A stretch of DNA of 55,211 bases from Fundidesulfovibrio agrisoli. GTDB taxonomy: Bacteria > Desulfobacterota > Desulfovibrionia > Desulfovibrionales > Desulfovibrionaceae. The stretch lies in contig NZ_JAKZKX010000017.1 of NCBI RefSeq assembly GCF_022808715.1, forward strand, positions 29,494 through 84,704. Direction: 5' to 3'. Positions within the stretch are counted from its first letter, which is position 1. Each line of letters opens with the position of its first letter. Positions 32,413 through 42,359 of the stretch are shown here, piece after piece. The notes below the pieces were generated by a model, which had not been told where the DNA came from, made no database searches, and saw only the letters and a list, made by a program, of their open reading frames with translations. Made by a program: the position numbers and the translations under genes.

Positions 32413-33717
32413 ATGTCCACTCCCCAGCGCTTCATCCCCCATCTCTCCGAGGACGAACTGGCCGCACGGCAGACCGAGGGCCTGAACTGGACCCTGAACC
32501 ACGCCTACGCGGGCTGCCCCGCCTACCGCGAGAAGCTTGCCGCCAGCGGCTGGCAGCCGGGCCAGGCCCTGACCCTGGACGACCTCCGGCGCCTGCCCCT
32601 CACCTCCGTGGAGGACCTGCGCCAGGGCTACCCCCTGCCCCTGCTCTCCGTGCCGCAGGAGCAGGTGGTGCGGGTGCACGCCTCCTCCGGCACCACGGGC
32701 AAGCGCAAGGTGCTGGCCTACACCCAGGGCGACATCGACACCTGGAAGCACATGTTCGCCCGCTGCTACGAGCTGGCCGGGCTCACCGCGCTGGACCGCG
32801 TGCAGATCGCCGTGGGCTACGGCCTCTGGACCGCCGGGGCGGGCTTCCAGCTGGGCTGCGAGCACTTCGGGGCCATGGCCGTGCCCGTGGGCCCCGGCAA
32901 CATGGAGATCCACCTGCAGCTCCTGGAGGACATGGGCACCACCGTGCTCTGCTCCACCGCCTCCATGGCCCTGCTCATGGCCGAGGAGGTGCACAAGCGC
33001 CGCCTGAAGGACAAGATCGCCCTCAAGAAGGCCATCTTCGGGGCCGAGACGCACTCCGACAAGATGCGCGAGCGCATCCACGAGATGCTCGGCGTCCAGG
33101 AGAGCTTCGACATCGTGGGCATGACCGAGCTGTACGGCCCGGGCACCGGCCTGGAGTGCTCCGCGCACCACGGCATCCACTACTGGGCGGATCTGTACAT
33201 CCTCGAGATCCTGAACCCGGAGACGCTCGAGCCCGTGGCCCCGGGCGAGATCGGCGAGATGGTGGTCACCACGCTGCGCAAAGAGGCCGCGCCCCTGATC
33301 CGCTACCGCACGCGTGACCTGACCCGGCTCATCCCCGGGGAGTGCCCCTGCGGCGTGAGCATGCCGCGCCACGAGCGGCTGCTGGGCCGCTCGGACGACA
33401 TGATCATCTTCCGGGGCGTGAACATCTACCCCGGCCAGATCGCGGCCGTGATCGAACACTTCAAGGAACTGGGCAGCGAGTTCCGCATCCAGCTCTTCCG
33501 CAAAGGCGGCAAGGACCAGATGCTCCTGCAGGTGGAGCGCCGCCCCGAGACCGACCCCACGTACGACCAGAACCTCTCCAACGCCGTGTCGGAGGAACTG
33601 CGCAAGCAGGTGATGGTGCGGGCCTGGGTGGAGGTGGTTGGGCAAGGCGAGCTGCCGCGCAGCTTCGGCAAGACCAAGCGCGTGGTGGACGACCGCGAGA
33701 GCGGCGAGCAGGGGTGA
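32413..33717 (+). CDS. PaaK-like phenylacetate-CoA ligase (AMP-forming)
   Basis: The 434-aa adenylate-forming enzyme has the compact PaaK layout: HASSGTTGKRKVLAYTQGDI (P-loop), FGAETHSDKMRERIHEML, GMTELYGPGTGLECSAHHGIHYW, GEIGEMVVTTLRKEAAPLIRYRTRDLTR, and C-terminal RSDDMIIFRGVNIYPGQI. It probably activates phenylacetate or a related aryl acid to its CoA thioester. In anaerobes such ligases commonly take part in aromatic amino acid breakdown, and its place after the aro-trp operon is suggestive. The substrate is inferred from family only. Confidence 0.88.
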   Translation: MSTPQRFIPHLSEDELAARQTEGLNWTLNHAYAGCPAYREKLAASGWQPGQALTLDDLRRLPLTSVEDLRQGYPLPLLSVPQEQVVRVHASSGTTGKRKVLAYTQGDIDTWKHMFARCYELAGLTALDRVQIAVGYGLWTAGAGFQLGCEHFGAMAVPVGPGNMEIHLQLLEDMGTTVLCSTASMALLMAEEVHKRRLKDKIALKKAIFGAETHSDKMRERIHEMLGVQESFDIVGMTELYGPGTGLECSAHHGIHYWADLYILEILNPETLEPVAPGEIGEMVVTTLRKEAAPLIRYRTRDLTRLIPGECPCGVSMPRHERLLGRSDDMIIFRGVNIYPGQIAAVIEHFKELGSEFRIQLFRKGGKDQMLLQVERRPETDPTYDQNLSNAVSEELRKQVMVRAWVEVVGQGELPRSFGKTKRVVDDRESGEQG

Positions 33718-33842
33718 GGGGCCATCTGTCTGATATCGCCCGGCTAGGCCCGAAAAGGGGTGTTCGCCAAAGCCCCACGGCCATTCTTATCGTCATCTGA
33801 CCTCGCCGCGCGCAAGCAGCGCGTGCGTCCAGGAGTTCCCGC

Positions 33843-34982
33843 ATGAGCACCTCCACCGCCGATTTCTTCCTGTCCCCCCCGCGCATCGTTTACGGGCCGG
33901 GTTCGCTCTCCTGCCTCGGCGGCGAGGCCGCCAAGCTCGGGCGCAAGGCCCTCGTCGTCACCGGGCGGGGTTCCTCGGCCAAGAGCGGCAGCCTGGAGAA
34001 GGTCCGCCAGGCCCTGCTGGGCGGCGGCCTGGAGGTGACGGTGTTCGCGGAGGTGGAGCCGGACCCGTCGGTTGCGACGGTGGAGAAAGGCGTGGCCCTG
34101 GCCCGGGAACGCGGCTGCGACCTGATCGTGGCCCTGGGCGGCGGCAGCCCCCTGGACGCGGGCAAGGCCATCTCGCTCATGCTGGGCAACCCCGGCAGCA
34201 TCCAGGATTACGAGGCCAGCGCCCCGGAACGCTCCGGACCGCCGGTCATAGCCATCCCCACCACCGCCGGAACCGGCAGCGAGGTCACGCGAATCGCCGT
34301 CATCACCGACACCGCCGCGAAGAGGAAGACGCCCATCTTCGGGGACATGATGGTGCCCGCCCTGGCCATCCTGGACGCGGAGCTGACCGTCTCCATGCCC
34401 CGCCACGTGACGGCGGCCACGGGCATGGACGCCCTGACCCACGCCATCGAGGCCTATCTCTCCAGGAAGGCCAACCTGCTCACGGACCCGCTGGCCCTGG
34501 CCGCCATCAGCACCATCGCCGCCAACCTGCCCGTGGCGCTCGACTACCCGGAGGATCTGGAGGCCCGGCAGGAGATGCTCCTGGGCCAGCTCCAGGCCGG
34601 GCTGGCCTTCTCCAACAGTTCGGTGGGGCTGGTGCACTCCATGTCGCGCCCGCTGGGGGCCATGTTCGGCGTGCCGCACGGCGCGGCCAACGCCATGCTG
34701 CTGCCCGCCGTGACGGCCTACAATTTGTCGCGCTGCAAGAAGCGGCTGGGAGGGGTGGCGCTGGCCCTGGGCTGCCGCGAGCCCTCGGCCAAGGCCGCGG
34801 TGTGGGCGCTCAAGGATCTGTTCGCGGAGACGGGGCTGCCCGCGAAGCTCTCGGACTACGGGGTCACGGAGGAGGCCATCCCGGCCATGAGCGAGGACGC
34901 CCTGGCCGCCGGGAGCTCGCGCCTGAACCCGCGCCAGCCCGAGCTTGCGGATATCGAGGGGATTTATCGTTCGCTGCTGTAG
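33843..34982 (+). CDS. Iron-containing alcohol dehydrogenase
   Basis: The 379-aa group III dehydrogenase shows the NAD-binding GGGSPLDAGKAISLML and PTTAGTGSEVTRIAVITD. Its metal ligands are in ATGMDALTHAIEAYLS (Asp and His) and VHSMSRPLGAMFGVPHGAANAMLLP (two His). It interconverts alcohols and aldehydes. Sulfate reducers of this group typically carry several such enzymes for ethanol oxidation. ATG is preceded by AGGAG. A 125-base gap to the ligase gene shows nothing clear, so it may have its own promoter. Confidence 0.93.
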   Translation: MSTSTADFFLSPPRIVYGPGSLSCLGGEAAKLGRKALVVTGRGSSAKSGSLEKVRQALLGGGLEVTVFAEVEPDPSVATVEKGVALARERGCDLIVALGGGSPLDAGKAISLMLGNPGSIQDYEASAPERSGPPVIAIPTTAGTGSEVTRIAVITDTAAKRKTPIFGDMMVPALAILDAELTVSMPRHVTAATGMDALTHAIEAYLSRKANLLTDPLALAAISTIAANLPVALDYPEDLEARQEMLLGQLQAGLAFSNSSVGLVHSMSRPLGAMFGVPHGAANAMLLPAVTAYNLSRCKKRLGGVALALGCREPSAKAAVWALKDLFAETGLPAKLSDYGVTEEAIPAMSEDALAAGSSRLNPRQPELADIEGIYRSLL

Positions 34983-35073
34983 GCGTACGGCGTCTGCTCG
35001 CCGAACGCCCCAACACCGGTCAGACATTCATTTCTCCCGATGAGGCGTCGCCTCGACCGGGAAACGTCGCATA

Positions 35074-35112
35074 GGCCTGACGGCCCTCCTAAGCGAGGAG
35101 GACCGTCAGGCC
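35074..35112. terminator. Hairpin between convergent adh and ahcY genes
   Basis: GGCCTGACGGCCCTCCT pairs with AGGAGGACCGTCAGGCC around AAGCG (one mismatch), 7 bases from the end of ahcY. The two genes converge here, so a bidirectional terminator is likely. No long U-tract is present. Confidence 0.65.
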
Positions 35113-35118
35113 GTGCCA

Positions 35119-36543
35119 TTAATAGCGGTAGTGCTCCGGCTTGTACGGGCCGTCGGCGCTCATGCCCATGTACTTGGCCTGCTCGGGGGTCAGGCGCTCG
35201 AGCTGCGCGCCCAGGCGCTCCAGGTGCAGCCTGGCCACTTCCTCGTCCAGGATCTTGGGCAGGGTGTACACGCCCACCGCGTAGTCCTTCTGGGCCAGCT
35301 CGATCTGGGCCAGGGCCTGGTTGGTGAAGCTGTTGGACATGACGAAGCTGGGGTGGCCGGTGGCGCAGCCCAGGTTCACCAGGCGGCCTTCGGCCAGCAC
35401 CAGGATGGAGTTGCCGTTCTTCATGGTCCATTTGTCCACCAGGGGCTTGATCTCCACCTTTTTGCAGTGGGGGGTGGACTCCAGGTAGTGCATGGCGATT
35501 TCGGAGTCGAAGTGGCCGATGTTGCAGACGATGGCGCCGTCGCGCATCTTTTCCATGTGCGAGCCGTTGATGACGTCGAAGCAGCCCGTGGCGGTGACGA
35601 AGATGTCGCCCATGGAGCATGCCTTGTCCATGGTGGTCACTTCGTAGCCTTCCATGGCGGCCTGGAGCGCGCAGATGGGGTCGATCTCGGTGACGATCAC
35701 GCGCGCGCCGAAGCCGCGCATGGAGTGGGCGCAGCCCTTGCCCACGTCGCCGTAGCCGGCCACCACCACGACCTTGCCCGCAACCATCACGTCGGTGGCG
35801 CGCTTGATGCCGTCCGCCAGGGACTCGCGGCAGCCGTAGAGGTTGTCGAACTTGGACTTGGTCACCGAGTCGTTGACGTTGATGGCCGGGAAGAGCAATT
35901 CGCCGTCCTTCATCATCTGGTAGAGGCGGTGCACGCCGGTGGTGGTCTCCTCGGAGACGCCCTTGATCTTGGCGGCCATGCGCTGGAAGCGGGTGGGGTC
36001 GGCCTTCACGGAGGCGGCCACGCGCTCCTGGATGATGGCGAACTCCTTGTTGTCGGAGGGCTTGTCCAGGATGGAGGGGTCCTTCTCGGCCTTGACGCCG
36101 TAGTGGATGAACAGGGTGGCGTCGCCGCCGTCGTCCACGATCAGGTCGGGGCCGGAGCCGTCGGGCCAGGTCAGGGCCATCTCCGTGCACCACCAGTAGT
36201 CTTCCAGGGTCTCGCCCTTCCAGGCGAACACGGCGGCGGTCTTGGCCTCGGCGATGGCCGCGGCGGCGTTGTCCTGGGTGGAGTAGATGTTGCAGCTGGC
36301 CCAGCGCAGGTCCGCGCCCAGCTCGTACAGGGTCTCGATGAGCATGGCGGTCTGGATGGTCATGTGCAGGCTGCCCGCGACCTTCAGGCCCTTGAGCGGC
36401 TTCTGCGGGCCGTACTTGGCGCGCACGGCCATGAGGCCGGGCATCTCGTTCTCGGCGATGACCATTTCCTTGCGGCCCCAATCGGCCTGGGACATGTCGG
36501 CGACCATGTTGGACAGGGTCAGGTCCAGGGGTTTGACGCTCAT
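35119..36543 (-). CDS. ahcY: Adenosylhomocysteinase
   Basis: The 474-aa enzyme hydrolyses S-adenosylhomocysteine to homocysteine and adenosine, removing the inhibitory product of methyltransferases. Signatures: [63 protein letters not shown], and the NAD fold [31 protein letters not shown]. It ends with KPEHYRY. I chose ATG 36543, which has AAGGAG 6 bases upstream. It follows the ArsR-methyltransferase gene, and the two with the BenE-like gene look like one transcript. Confidence 0.96.
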   Translation of the reverse strand: MSVKPLDLTLSNMVADMSQADWGRKEMVIAENEMPGLMAVRAKYGPQKPLKGLKVAGSLHMTIQTAMLIETLYELGADLRWASCNIYSTQDNAAAAIAEAKTAAVFAWKGETLEDYWWCTEMALTWPDGSGPDLIVDDGGDATLFIHYGVKAEKDPSILDKPSDNKEFAIIQERVAASVKADPTRFQRMAAKIKGVSEETTTGVHRLYQMMKDGELLFPAINVNDSVTKSKFDNLYGCRESLADGIKRATDVMVAGKVVVVAGYGDVGKGCAHSMRGFGARVIVTEIDPICALQAAMEGYEVTTMDKACSMGDIFVTATGCFDVINGSHMEKMRDGAIVCNIGHFDSEIAMHYLESTPHCKKVEIKPLVDKWTMKNGNSILVLAEGRLVNLGCATGHPSFVMSNSFTNQALAQIELAQKDYAVGVYTLPKILDEEVARLHLERLGAQLERLTPEQAKYMGMSADGPYKPEHYRY

Positions 36544-36553
36544 TGCGTTCTCC

Positions 36554-37462
36554 TTACTTTTCGGGCCGCAGGGCATCGAAAATGCCCAGCTCCAGGCCCA
36601 GTTTTATGCTGTGTCGTTCCATGCCGTTCGCCGCGAACCCGGCCTGTTCCAGCCAGGAGCGCACTTCGGCGGGGTCGAAGCCGAGCCAGCGGTCGCCGTA
36701 GCGCTGCCGCATGAGCTCGGCGTCATGCTTGAGATAGTCCACCACGATGAGCCGCCCGCCCGGGGCCACCACGCGGCGCGCCTCGCGCAGGGCGCGGGCG
36801 GGGTCGGAAAGATGGTGCAGGGTCAGGCTCAGCACCGCGATGTCGGCCTCGGCGTCGGCCAGGGGCAGGTGCTCCAGCTCCCCCACGCGCAGGCTGGCGG
36901 CCTCCAGTTCGGGGGCGCGCCGGGCCAGCTCCAGCATGGCCGGGGAGGCGTCCACCCCGATGAGGCGCCGGCACTTGGCCGAAAGCGCGGCCAGCAGCTC
37001 GCCCGGGCCGCAGCCCAGGTCCGCGATGACGCCGCACAGGGGCAGGCGCTTGAGGATCAGGCCCTCCAGGTCCAGGTCGCCCAGCACCTCGCGGCGCATG
37101 GCCCGCCAGTCCGGCGCGATGGCGTTGAAGAAGCTGCGCGTCTCGCGTTTGCGGGCCTCCAGTACCTCGCTTGCACGCTGGAGGTCCTCCTTGGGGCCGC
37201 AGTCCGCGATGAGCGGGGTCACGGCTTCGAGCAGCGCGGAGGGCTGGGTGCCGTAGAACACCCACAGCCCATCGCGCCTGGCCGTGAGCAGCCCGGACTC
37301 CACCAGGATGCGCAGATGGCGCGAGATGCGGCTCTGGCCCATGCCCAGCACGGCCACGATCTCGCCCACGTTGAGCTCGTGGCGGGTCAGCAGGCGCATC
37401 AGGCGCAGGCGCGTCTCGTCGGCCAGGGCCTTGAAGGCCGCCAGGCAGGGACAGCCGCTCAC
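36554..37462 (-). CDS. ArsR-type regulator fused to a methyltransferase domain (SahR-like)
   Basis: The 302-aa protein has an N-terminal ArsR winged helix ([50 protein letters not shown]). A C-terminal class I SAM-dependent methyltransferase-like domain follows ([63 protein letters not shown]). This architecture beside ahcY fits SahR, a regulator of the SAM/SAH cycle in Proteobacteria. The methyltransferase-like domain probably senses SAH. A palindrome upstream of the first gene is the likely operator. The GTG start overlaps the stop of the BenE-like gene by 4 bases. Confidence 0.85.
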   Translation of the reverse strand: MSGCPCLAAFKALADETRLRLMRLLTRHELNVGEIVAVLGMGQSRISRHLRILVESGLLTARRDGLWVFYGTQPSALLEAVTPLIADCGPKEDLQRASEVLEARKRETRSFFNAIAPDWRAMRREVLGDLDLEGLILKRLPLCGVIADLGCGPGELLAALSAKCRRLIGVDASPAMLELARRAPELEAASLRVGELEHLPLADAEADIAVLSLTLHHLSDPARALREARRVVAPGGRLIVVDYLKHDAELMRQRYGDRWLGFDPAEVRSWLEQAGFAANGMERHSIKLGLELGIFDALRPEK

Positions 37463-38658
37463 GGGTGCGTCCTGGTGAGGATGCGGTCGGCCAGCAGGCC
37501 GCCGATCAGGCCCCAGAAGGCGGAGCCGATGCCGAAGAAGCTCACCCCTGAGATGGTCAGCAACAGGGTGACCAGGGCGGCCTCGCGCCGGGTGGCGTCC
37601 TCCATGGCCTGGGAGAGGCCCGAGGCTATGGCCCCGAACAGCGCCAGCCCCGAGACCACGGCGATGAGCGCCCCGGGCAGCGCCGTGAACAGGCCCACCA
37701 GGGCCGCGCCGAACACGCCCACAAGCAGGTAGAAGACGCCGCAGACCACGGCCGCCACGTAGCGCCGGGCCGGGTCCGGGTGGGATTCGGGGCCGGTGCA
37801 GATGGCCGCCGTGATGGCCGCCAGGTTCACGCCGTGGCAGCCGAAGGGGGCCAGCAGCGTGGAGGCCAGCCCCGTGACCCAGACCAGTGGGTTGCCGGGT
37901 GTGTGATAGCCGCTGGCGCGCATGACGCCGAGGCCCGTGGCGTTCTGGCCGGTCATGGTCACCAGGAACAGGGGCAGGCCCAGGCCCACCACCGCGCCCG
38001 GGGTGAACACCGGCGGGGTGAACACGGGCGTGGCCAGGGAGGCGTGCACGGTGGAGAAATCAAGCGCGCCCTGGGCCCAGGCGGCGACGAAGCCGGAAAA
38101 GAGCGTGCAGACGATGGCGTAGCGCGGGGTGAGCCGCTTGGCCGCCAGGTAGGCCGCCACCATGACCCCGGCCAGCAGCGGGGCCTTGGCCAGGTAGCCG
38201 AACACGTCCACGCCGAAGCGCAGCAGGATGCCCGCCAACATGGCCGAGACGATGGGCCGGGGGATGCGGTCCATCATGGCCTGGAACACGCCGCTGGCCC
38301 CTGCCACCGTGATGAGCGCCCCGGCCGCCACGAAGGCCCCGATGGCCTCGGGGTACGGATAGGCCGCCCAGCCGGTCGCCAGCAAGGCCACCCCGGGGGT
38401 TGACCAGGCCGTAACCACCGGGTCGCGGTAGCGCAGCGAAAGCCAGATCCCCGTGACGCCCGAGCCGATGCAGATGGCCCAGATCCAGCTGGAGAGCTGC
38501 GCGGGCGAGAGGTTCGCGGCCGAGGCGGCCTGGAAGATGATGGCCGCCGGCCCCCCGAAGGAGACGGCCACCGCCACCAGCCCGGCGGTGACGGCCGAGA
38601 GGGAGGCGTCCTTGAAGAGGGACCGAGAAGCGGTGGGTGTATATGCGGCTATGCTCAT
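37459..38658 (-). CDS. BenE-family permease in the ahcY cluster
   Basis: The 399-aa membrane protein has about 12 hydrophobic helices and BenE signatures (TAGLVAVAVSFGGPAAIIFQAA, DPVVTAWSTPGVALLATG, PAFGCHGVNLAAITAAICTG-like segment near residues 255-275, TMTGQNATGLGVM). BenE itself is a benzoate/proton symporter, but its position as first gene of a SAH-recycling operon suggests another cargo. ATG 38658 has no clear ribosome site and lies 12 bases from the operator, so the transcript could be leaderless. It is translationally coupled to the regulator gene. Confidence 0.85.
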   Translation of the reverse strand: MSIAAYTPTASRSLFKDASLSAVTAGLVAVAVSFGGPAAIIFQAASAANLSPAQLSSWIWAICIGSGVTGIWLSLRYRDPVVTAWSTPGVALLATGWAAYPYPEAIGAFVAAGALITVAGASGVFQAMMDRIPRPIVSAMLAGILLRFGVDVFGYLAKAPLLAGVMVAAYLAAKRLTPRYAIVCTLFSGFVAAWAQGALDFSTVHASLATPVFTPPVFTPGAVVGLGLPLFLVTMTGQNATGLGVMRASGYHTPGNPLVWVTGLASTLLAPFGCHGVNLAAITAAICTGPESHPDPARRYVAAVVCGVFYLLVGVFGAALVGLFTALPGALIAVVSGLALFGAIASGLSQAMEDATRREAALVTLLLTISGVSFFGIGSAFWGLIGGLLADRILTRTHP

Positions 38659-38669
38659 GCGTGAATCTT

Positions 38670-38691
38670 TATATCAAGATATGTTGATATA
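38670..38691. promoter_or_regulatory. Palindromic operator for the SahR-like regulator
   Basis: ATATCAA-GATATG-TTGATAT (38671-38690) is a perfect 7-bp inverted repeat with a 6-base centre, extended by one A-T pair on each side. It lies 12 bases upstream of the BenE-like start codon, where core promoter elements must be. The size and AT-rich half-sites suit an ArsR-family dimer, so autoregulation of the permease-regulator-ahcY operon is likely. Confidence 0.75.
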
Positions 38692-38751
38692 CTGTTTAGC
38701 GGCCTTCCCTTGGGTGGTCAAGGAAATTCGTGAGGAGGGGACGGAGGGGAA

Positions 38752-40347
38752 TCAGCCGGGCCGGTGCACGGGCAAGGTGAAGCTGAACACGCTGCCGCCG
38801 CCCTGCCCCGGCTCCACCCAGATGCGCCCGCCGTAGTGCTCCACGATGTGGCGGCAGATGGCCAGGCCCAGGCCCGTGCCCTTGGGCTTGTCCTTGAGGG
38901 TGTCCTTGCGGTCGTGCTGGTGGAATTTGTCGAAGATCTTCTCGGTCTCTTCCGGGGAGATGCCAGGGCCGGTATCCTCCACGCAGACCACGAGCATGCC
39001 GCGCTCGTCCACCCCGGCCTCCACGAGCACGTGGCCCTCCTGGGTGAACTTGATGGCGTTGTCCAGCAGGTTGATGAGCACCTGGTGGATGCGGTCGCGG
39101 TCGGCATGGACCACGGGCAGGGTCACGGGCAGGTCCAGCCGGAGCTGCACGCCCGGCCTGTTCTCCAGGCGGCCCTCCACGGCCATGACCGCGTCCGCGG
39201 TGACGTCCACCACGTCCAATATCTCGTCGCGCCAGACCATCTTGCCGGACTCTATCCGCGAGAGGTCCAGCACGTCGTTGATGAGCCGGGTCAGGCGTTC
39301 GGACTCCTTCTCCACGATGTCGAGGTTGCGCAGGATGCGCTCGGCCTTGGGCTGCAGGCTGCCGCCCGGCTCGGGGGTGAAGAACTTCTGGAAGTCCTTC
39401 TCGATGAGCTTGGCGAAGCCCAGGATGGAGGTCAGGGGCGTGCGCAGCTCGTGCGACACGGAGGAGAGAAAGCCCGACTTCAGGCGCTCCAGCTGCTTGA
39501 GCTGCCGGTTGGCGGCCTCCATCTCGGCCACCTTGCGGAACAGGGCCTTGGTGCGCACCTCCACCTTGTTCTCCAGGCGCTGGTTCAGGGCTTCCAGCAG
39601 TGCCTCGGCCTTCTTGCGGCTGCGCACCTCGTCCTTGAGGCGGTCCATGGCGCTCTTGAGTTCGGAGGTTTTCTCCTCGATGAGGCGCTCCTGGCCGTCG
39701 CGGATGAGGCGCAGCTCCCCCTCGGAGGCGGCCAGGCGGTCGACCTTCTCCTCCAGGGCCTGGTTCATGTCCTGGATGCGCCGGTAGAGGTAGTGGCTCT
39801 CCAGGGCCTGGGCGGTGTTGTTCAGGATGATGGAGAGGATGGAGAGGGTCACCTCGCTGACGCCCCCGGCCATGTCCCCGAGTTCGGCCACGAACATGCC
39901 CCTGGTGCGGGAGGCCGTGGTGACCACGTGCAGCAGGCGGCGCGACCCGCCAGAGCACAGGGGGGAGAGCACCGCGCGCTTCTCGCGCAGGGCGAAGGCG
40001 AAGCAGCCGTCGTCTATGCGGGCGTCGACGAATTCCTGCAGTTCGGGCTGCGCGGAAGCCGGCTGGCACAGGGCGAACCTGAACGAGGAGTCGGCCTCGT
40101 CCACCAGCATGATGCCCATGCAAGTGAAGGGCAGAAGCCCCGCGATGCGCTCCAGGCACAGGCGCAGGATGGGCTCCGGCCCGTCCAGCCGGGCCATGCT
40201 CATGGAAAAGTCGGAGAGGGCCGCGGCCTGGTCCAGGGCGTCCAGCGCGAAGCGCGTGGTGCCCTCCAGGTGCCTGACGGCCGCCGGTTCCTCCGCGTTG
40301 TCGCCGAGGCCCCCGGCCAGGGAGATTTTTTCGCTAGTTGGCGCCAT
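38752..40347 (-). CDS. GAF-type sensor histidine kinase
   Basis: The 531-aa soluble kinase has a GAF-like sensory region at about residues 45-190 (LRLCLERIAGLLPFTCMGIMLVDEADSS), a coiled coil at about 195-290, a HisKA dimerisation domain with the phospho-accepting His in SVSHELRTPL, and a HATPase domain (HQVLINLLDNAIKFT, VEDTGPGISPEETEKIFDKFHQHD, KGTGLGLAICRHIVEHYGG). No membrane helix is seen. It overlaps the HDOD gene by 14 bases, so the pair probably works together. The response regulator is not adjacent. Confidence 0.9.
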   Translation of the reverse strand: MAPTSEKISLAGGLGDNAEEPAAVRHLEGTTRFALDALDQAAALSDFSMSMARLDGPEPILRLCLERIAGLLPFTCMGIMLVDEADSSFRFALCQPASAQPELQEFVDARIDDGCFAFALREKRAVLSPLCSGGSRRLLHVVTTASRTRGMFVAELGDMAGGVSEVTLSILSIILNNTAQALESHYLYRRIQDMNQALEEKVDRLAASEGELRLIRDGQERLIEEKTSELKSAMDRLKDEVRSRKKAEALLEALNQRLENKVEVRTKALFRKVAEMEAANRQLKQLERLKSGFLSSVSHELRTPLTSILGFAKLIEKDFQKFFTPEPGGSLQPKAERILRNLDIVEKESERLTRLINDVLDLSRIESGKMVWRDEILDVVDVTADAVMAVEGRLENRPGVQLRLDLPVTLPVVHADRDRIHQVLINLLDNAIKFTQEGHVLVEAGVDERGMLVVCVEDTGPGISPEETEKIFDKFHQHDRKDTLKDKPKGTGLGLAICRHIVEHYGGRIWVEPGQGGGSVFSFTLPVHRPG

Positions 40348-41587
40348 GGCTCATGAACACCCTTTCCAGGTGGTCCAGTTGGTTCTCCACCCGTTCGAAA
40401 ACCGTGCAGGCCACGCCGGAGGGCGCGCCAAGGCGGTCGAAAGCTTCCGTGGAGAACGGCATGAGCACGGTCTGGCCGCCGGAGCCGAACACCAGGGCCT
40501 CCGCCAGGAAGTCCGCCGTGTGCACGATGGCCGCCTCGCGCACCTCGGGGCAATTGAGGGGTTTGTGGTGGTAGCCTGCGGCCTGGACCAGCCCGGGGGG
40601 CAGCTTCCAGGTTTTGAGCAGGGCTGCTCCGGCCTTGGCGTGGTCCAGGCCCAGGATGTGGCGCTCGGCGGCGCAGAGCGTCCAGCCCTGCCCGCGCGCA
40701 AGCTCCAGGGCGGCGCACTCCTTGCGGGGTTCGCGCAGCAGCAGGAGCAGCAGACCCACGTCGTGCAGCAGGCCGCCCACGAAATAACGCTCCGTGTTGG
40801 GCAGCCCCACGGCCGAGGCCAGGGCCCGCGCCCCGCAGGCCGTGGCCAGGCAGTGCCGCCAGAAGCCGCGCACGTCCAGGGAGGCGTGGGAGACGTCCTT
40901 GAAGAGGTCCATCACGGCCATGCCCAGGGCCAGGGCCGAAAGCTGCTGCACGCCGATGATGGTCACCGCGCGGGAAATGGTGTCGATGCGCTGGGAGAAG
41001 CCGTAGAACGGGCTGTTGACCACCTTGAGCAGCCGCGCGGAGAGCCCGGGGTCGCCCTGGATGATCTCGGCCAGTTCGACGGGGAAGGCGGAAGGGTCGT
41101 CCATGACCTGCGCCAGCCGGGCCAGCACCTCGGGCATGGCCCCGATGACGGGGTTGGATTCGGCCAGGGCCTTGGGGTCCAGCGGGGCCTGCGAGGGCGG
41201 GCCTTGCAGCGGAAGAGGGGTGACGCCGGGGGGCACGCGAAAGCTGTCGCCCCGGTTCAGCCGGGCCTCCAGCCGGGCCACCGCCAGGCGGTGGACGTCG
41301 CCGACGAAGGGGTGGGATGCGGGGTTGTTGGCCAGCCTGAGGGCCACGATCTCCCGGGCCAGAGCCGCGTTGCCCGGGTCTGCGTCCTGCTGCGGGTCAT
41401 CGGCGGCGCCATCACCGGCGCAGGACGGCTCTTCGCCCAGCACCGCGACCTCGGCCACGCCCCAGGCCTTGAGCACGGAGATGAACCGCTCCGTCAGGAG
41501 GGTTCCCTCGCCCATGAGCAGCCTGCCGTTGACGTCGCGCACGGGCCTGGTCAGCGTCAGGCCGGGCCGAAGCTCGCTCACCCACAT
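40334..41587 (-). CDS. HDOD-domain signalling protein
   Basis: The 417-aa protein has an N-terminal domain of about 50 residues (GLTLTRPVRDVNGRLLMGEGTLLTERFISVLKAWGV), as often seen before HD-type output domains. After a low-complexity linker comes an HDOD domain at about 145-350 (LAEIIQGDPGLSARLLKVVNSPFYGFSQRIDTISRAVTIIGVQQLSALAL). It retains GGLLHDVGLLLLL with the HD pair. HDOD proteins act in signalling and motility control, usually without proven phosphodiesterase activity. The downstream kinase starts inside its end, indicating coupled synthesis. Confidence 0.88.
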   Translation of the reverse strand: MWVSELRPGLTLTRPVRDVNGRLLMGEGTLLTERFISVLKAWGVAEVAVLGEEPSCAGDGAADDPQQDADPGNAALAREIVALRLANNPASHPFVGDVHRLAVARLEARLNRGDSFRVPPGVTPLPLQGPPSQAPLDPKALAESNPVIGAMPEVLARLAQVMDDPSAFPVELAEIIQGDPGLSARLLKVVNSPFYGFSQRIDTISRAVTIIGVQQLSALALGMAVMDLFKDVSHASLDVRGFWRHCLATACGARALASAVGLPNTERYFVGGLLHDVGLLLLLLREPRKECAALELARGQGWTLCAAERHILGLDHAKAGAALLKTWKLPPGLVQAAGYHHKPLNCPEVREAAIVHTADFLAEALVFGSGGQTVLMPFSTEAFDRLGAPSGVACTVFERVENQLDHLERVFMSHGAN

Positions 41588-41710
41588 GCCACAACTCCGT
41601 CCGGCCCTGCTTCAAGGGCCTCACATCCTTGCATTCCGAAAGAGTATACATGGACAGCAGGGCGGATGCAAACCCTTGGCGAGCGGCCCGAAACGGCGTA
41701 GGCAGGCTCC

Positions 41711-42358
41711 ATGACGAATCCAGACATCAAGGCCCCCATGCTCCCTGAAGAGATCGAGCGCCTGAGCTTCTCCATCATCGACTCCGAGGTTCCCGAGCCC
41801 CGCCCCTTCACGGGCCTGGAGTGGGAAGTGGCCCGCAGGCTGATCCACACCTCCGCCGACTTCGAGATGCCGTCCTTGCTGCGTTTCTCCCCCGGAGCCG
41901 TGGACGCGGGCGTGGCCGCCCTGCGCGCCGGGGCCACCATAGTCACGGACACCTTCATGTGCCTCAAGGGCATCCCCCGGCGGCGCATGGACGCCCTGGG
42001 CTGCCGCACAGTCTGCTTCATGGAGGATCCGGACGTGGCCGAAAAGGCCCGCGAAGCCGGAACCACCCGGGCCAGGATGGCCGTGGAGGCCGCCGCCGGG
42101 CTGGCGGGGCCGCTGATCTTCGCGGTGGGCAACGCGCCCACGGCGCTGCTAAGGCTCATGGAGTTGATGGATGAGGGCCGGCTGGCCCCCGCGCTGGTGG
42201 TGGGGATGCCAGTGGGCTTCGTCAACGCGGCGGAGTCGAAGGACATGCTCATCGCGCGCGGCGACGCGCCCTATGTGGCCCTGGCCGGGCGTAAGGGCGG
42301 CTCGGCCCTGGCGGCGGCCTGCGTCAACGCCCTGGCCGAGGCGGCGCTCAGGCGCTAG
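41711..42358 (+). CDS. cbiC: Cobalt-precorrin-8 methylmutase
   Basis: The 215-aa enzyme moves a methyl group in the corrin ring during anaerobic cobalamin synthesis. It has the CbiC/CobH pattern: catalytic His46 in ARRLIHTSADFEM, GATIVTDTFMCLKGIPRRRM, PLIFAVGNAPTALLRLMEL, VVGMPVGFVNAAESKDML and GRKGGSALAAACVNAL. It stands alone here. No other cob or cbi genes are in the window. It is divergent from the HDOD gene, and the 121-bp repeat copy 2 begins one base after its TAG stop. Confidence 0.93.
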   Translation: MTNPDIKAPMLPEEIERLSFSIIDSEVPEPRPFTGLEWEVARRLIHTSADFEMPSLLRFSPGAVDAGVAALRAGATIVTDTFMCLKGIPRRRMDALGCRTVCFMEDPDVAEKAREAGTTRARMAVEAAAGLAGPLIFAVGNAPTALLRLMELMDEGRLAPALVVGMPVGFVNAAESKDMLIARGDAPYVALAGRKGGSALAAACVNALAEAALRR

Positions 42359-42359
42359 G

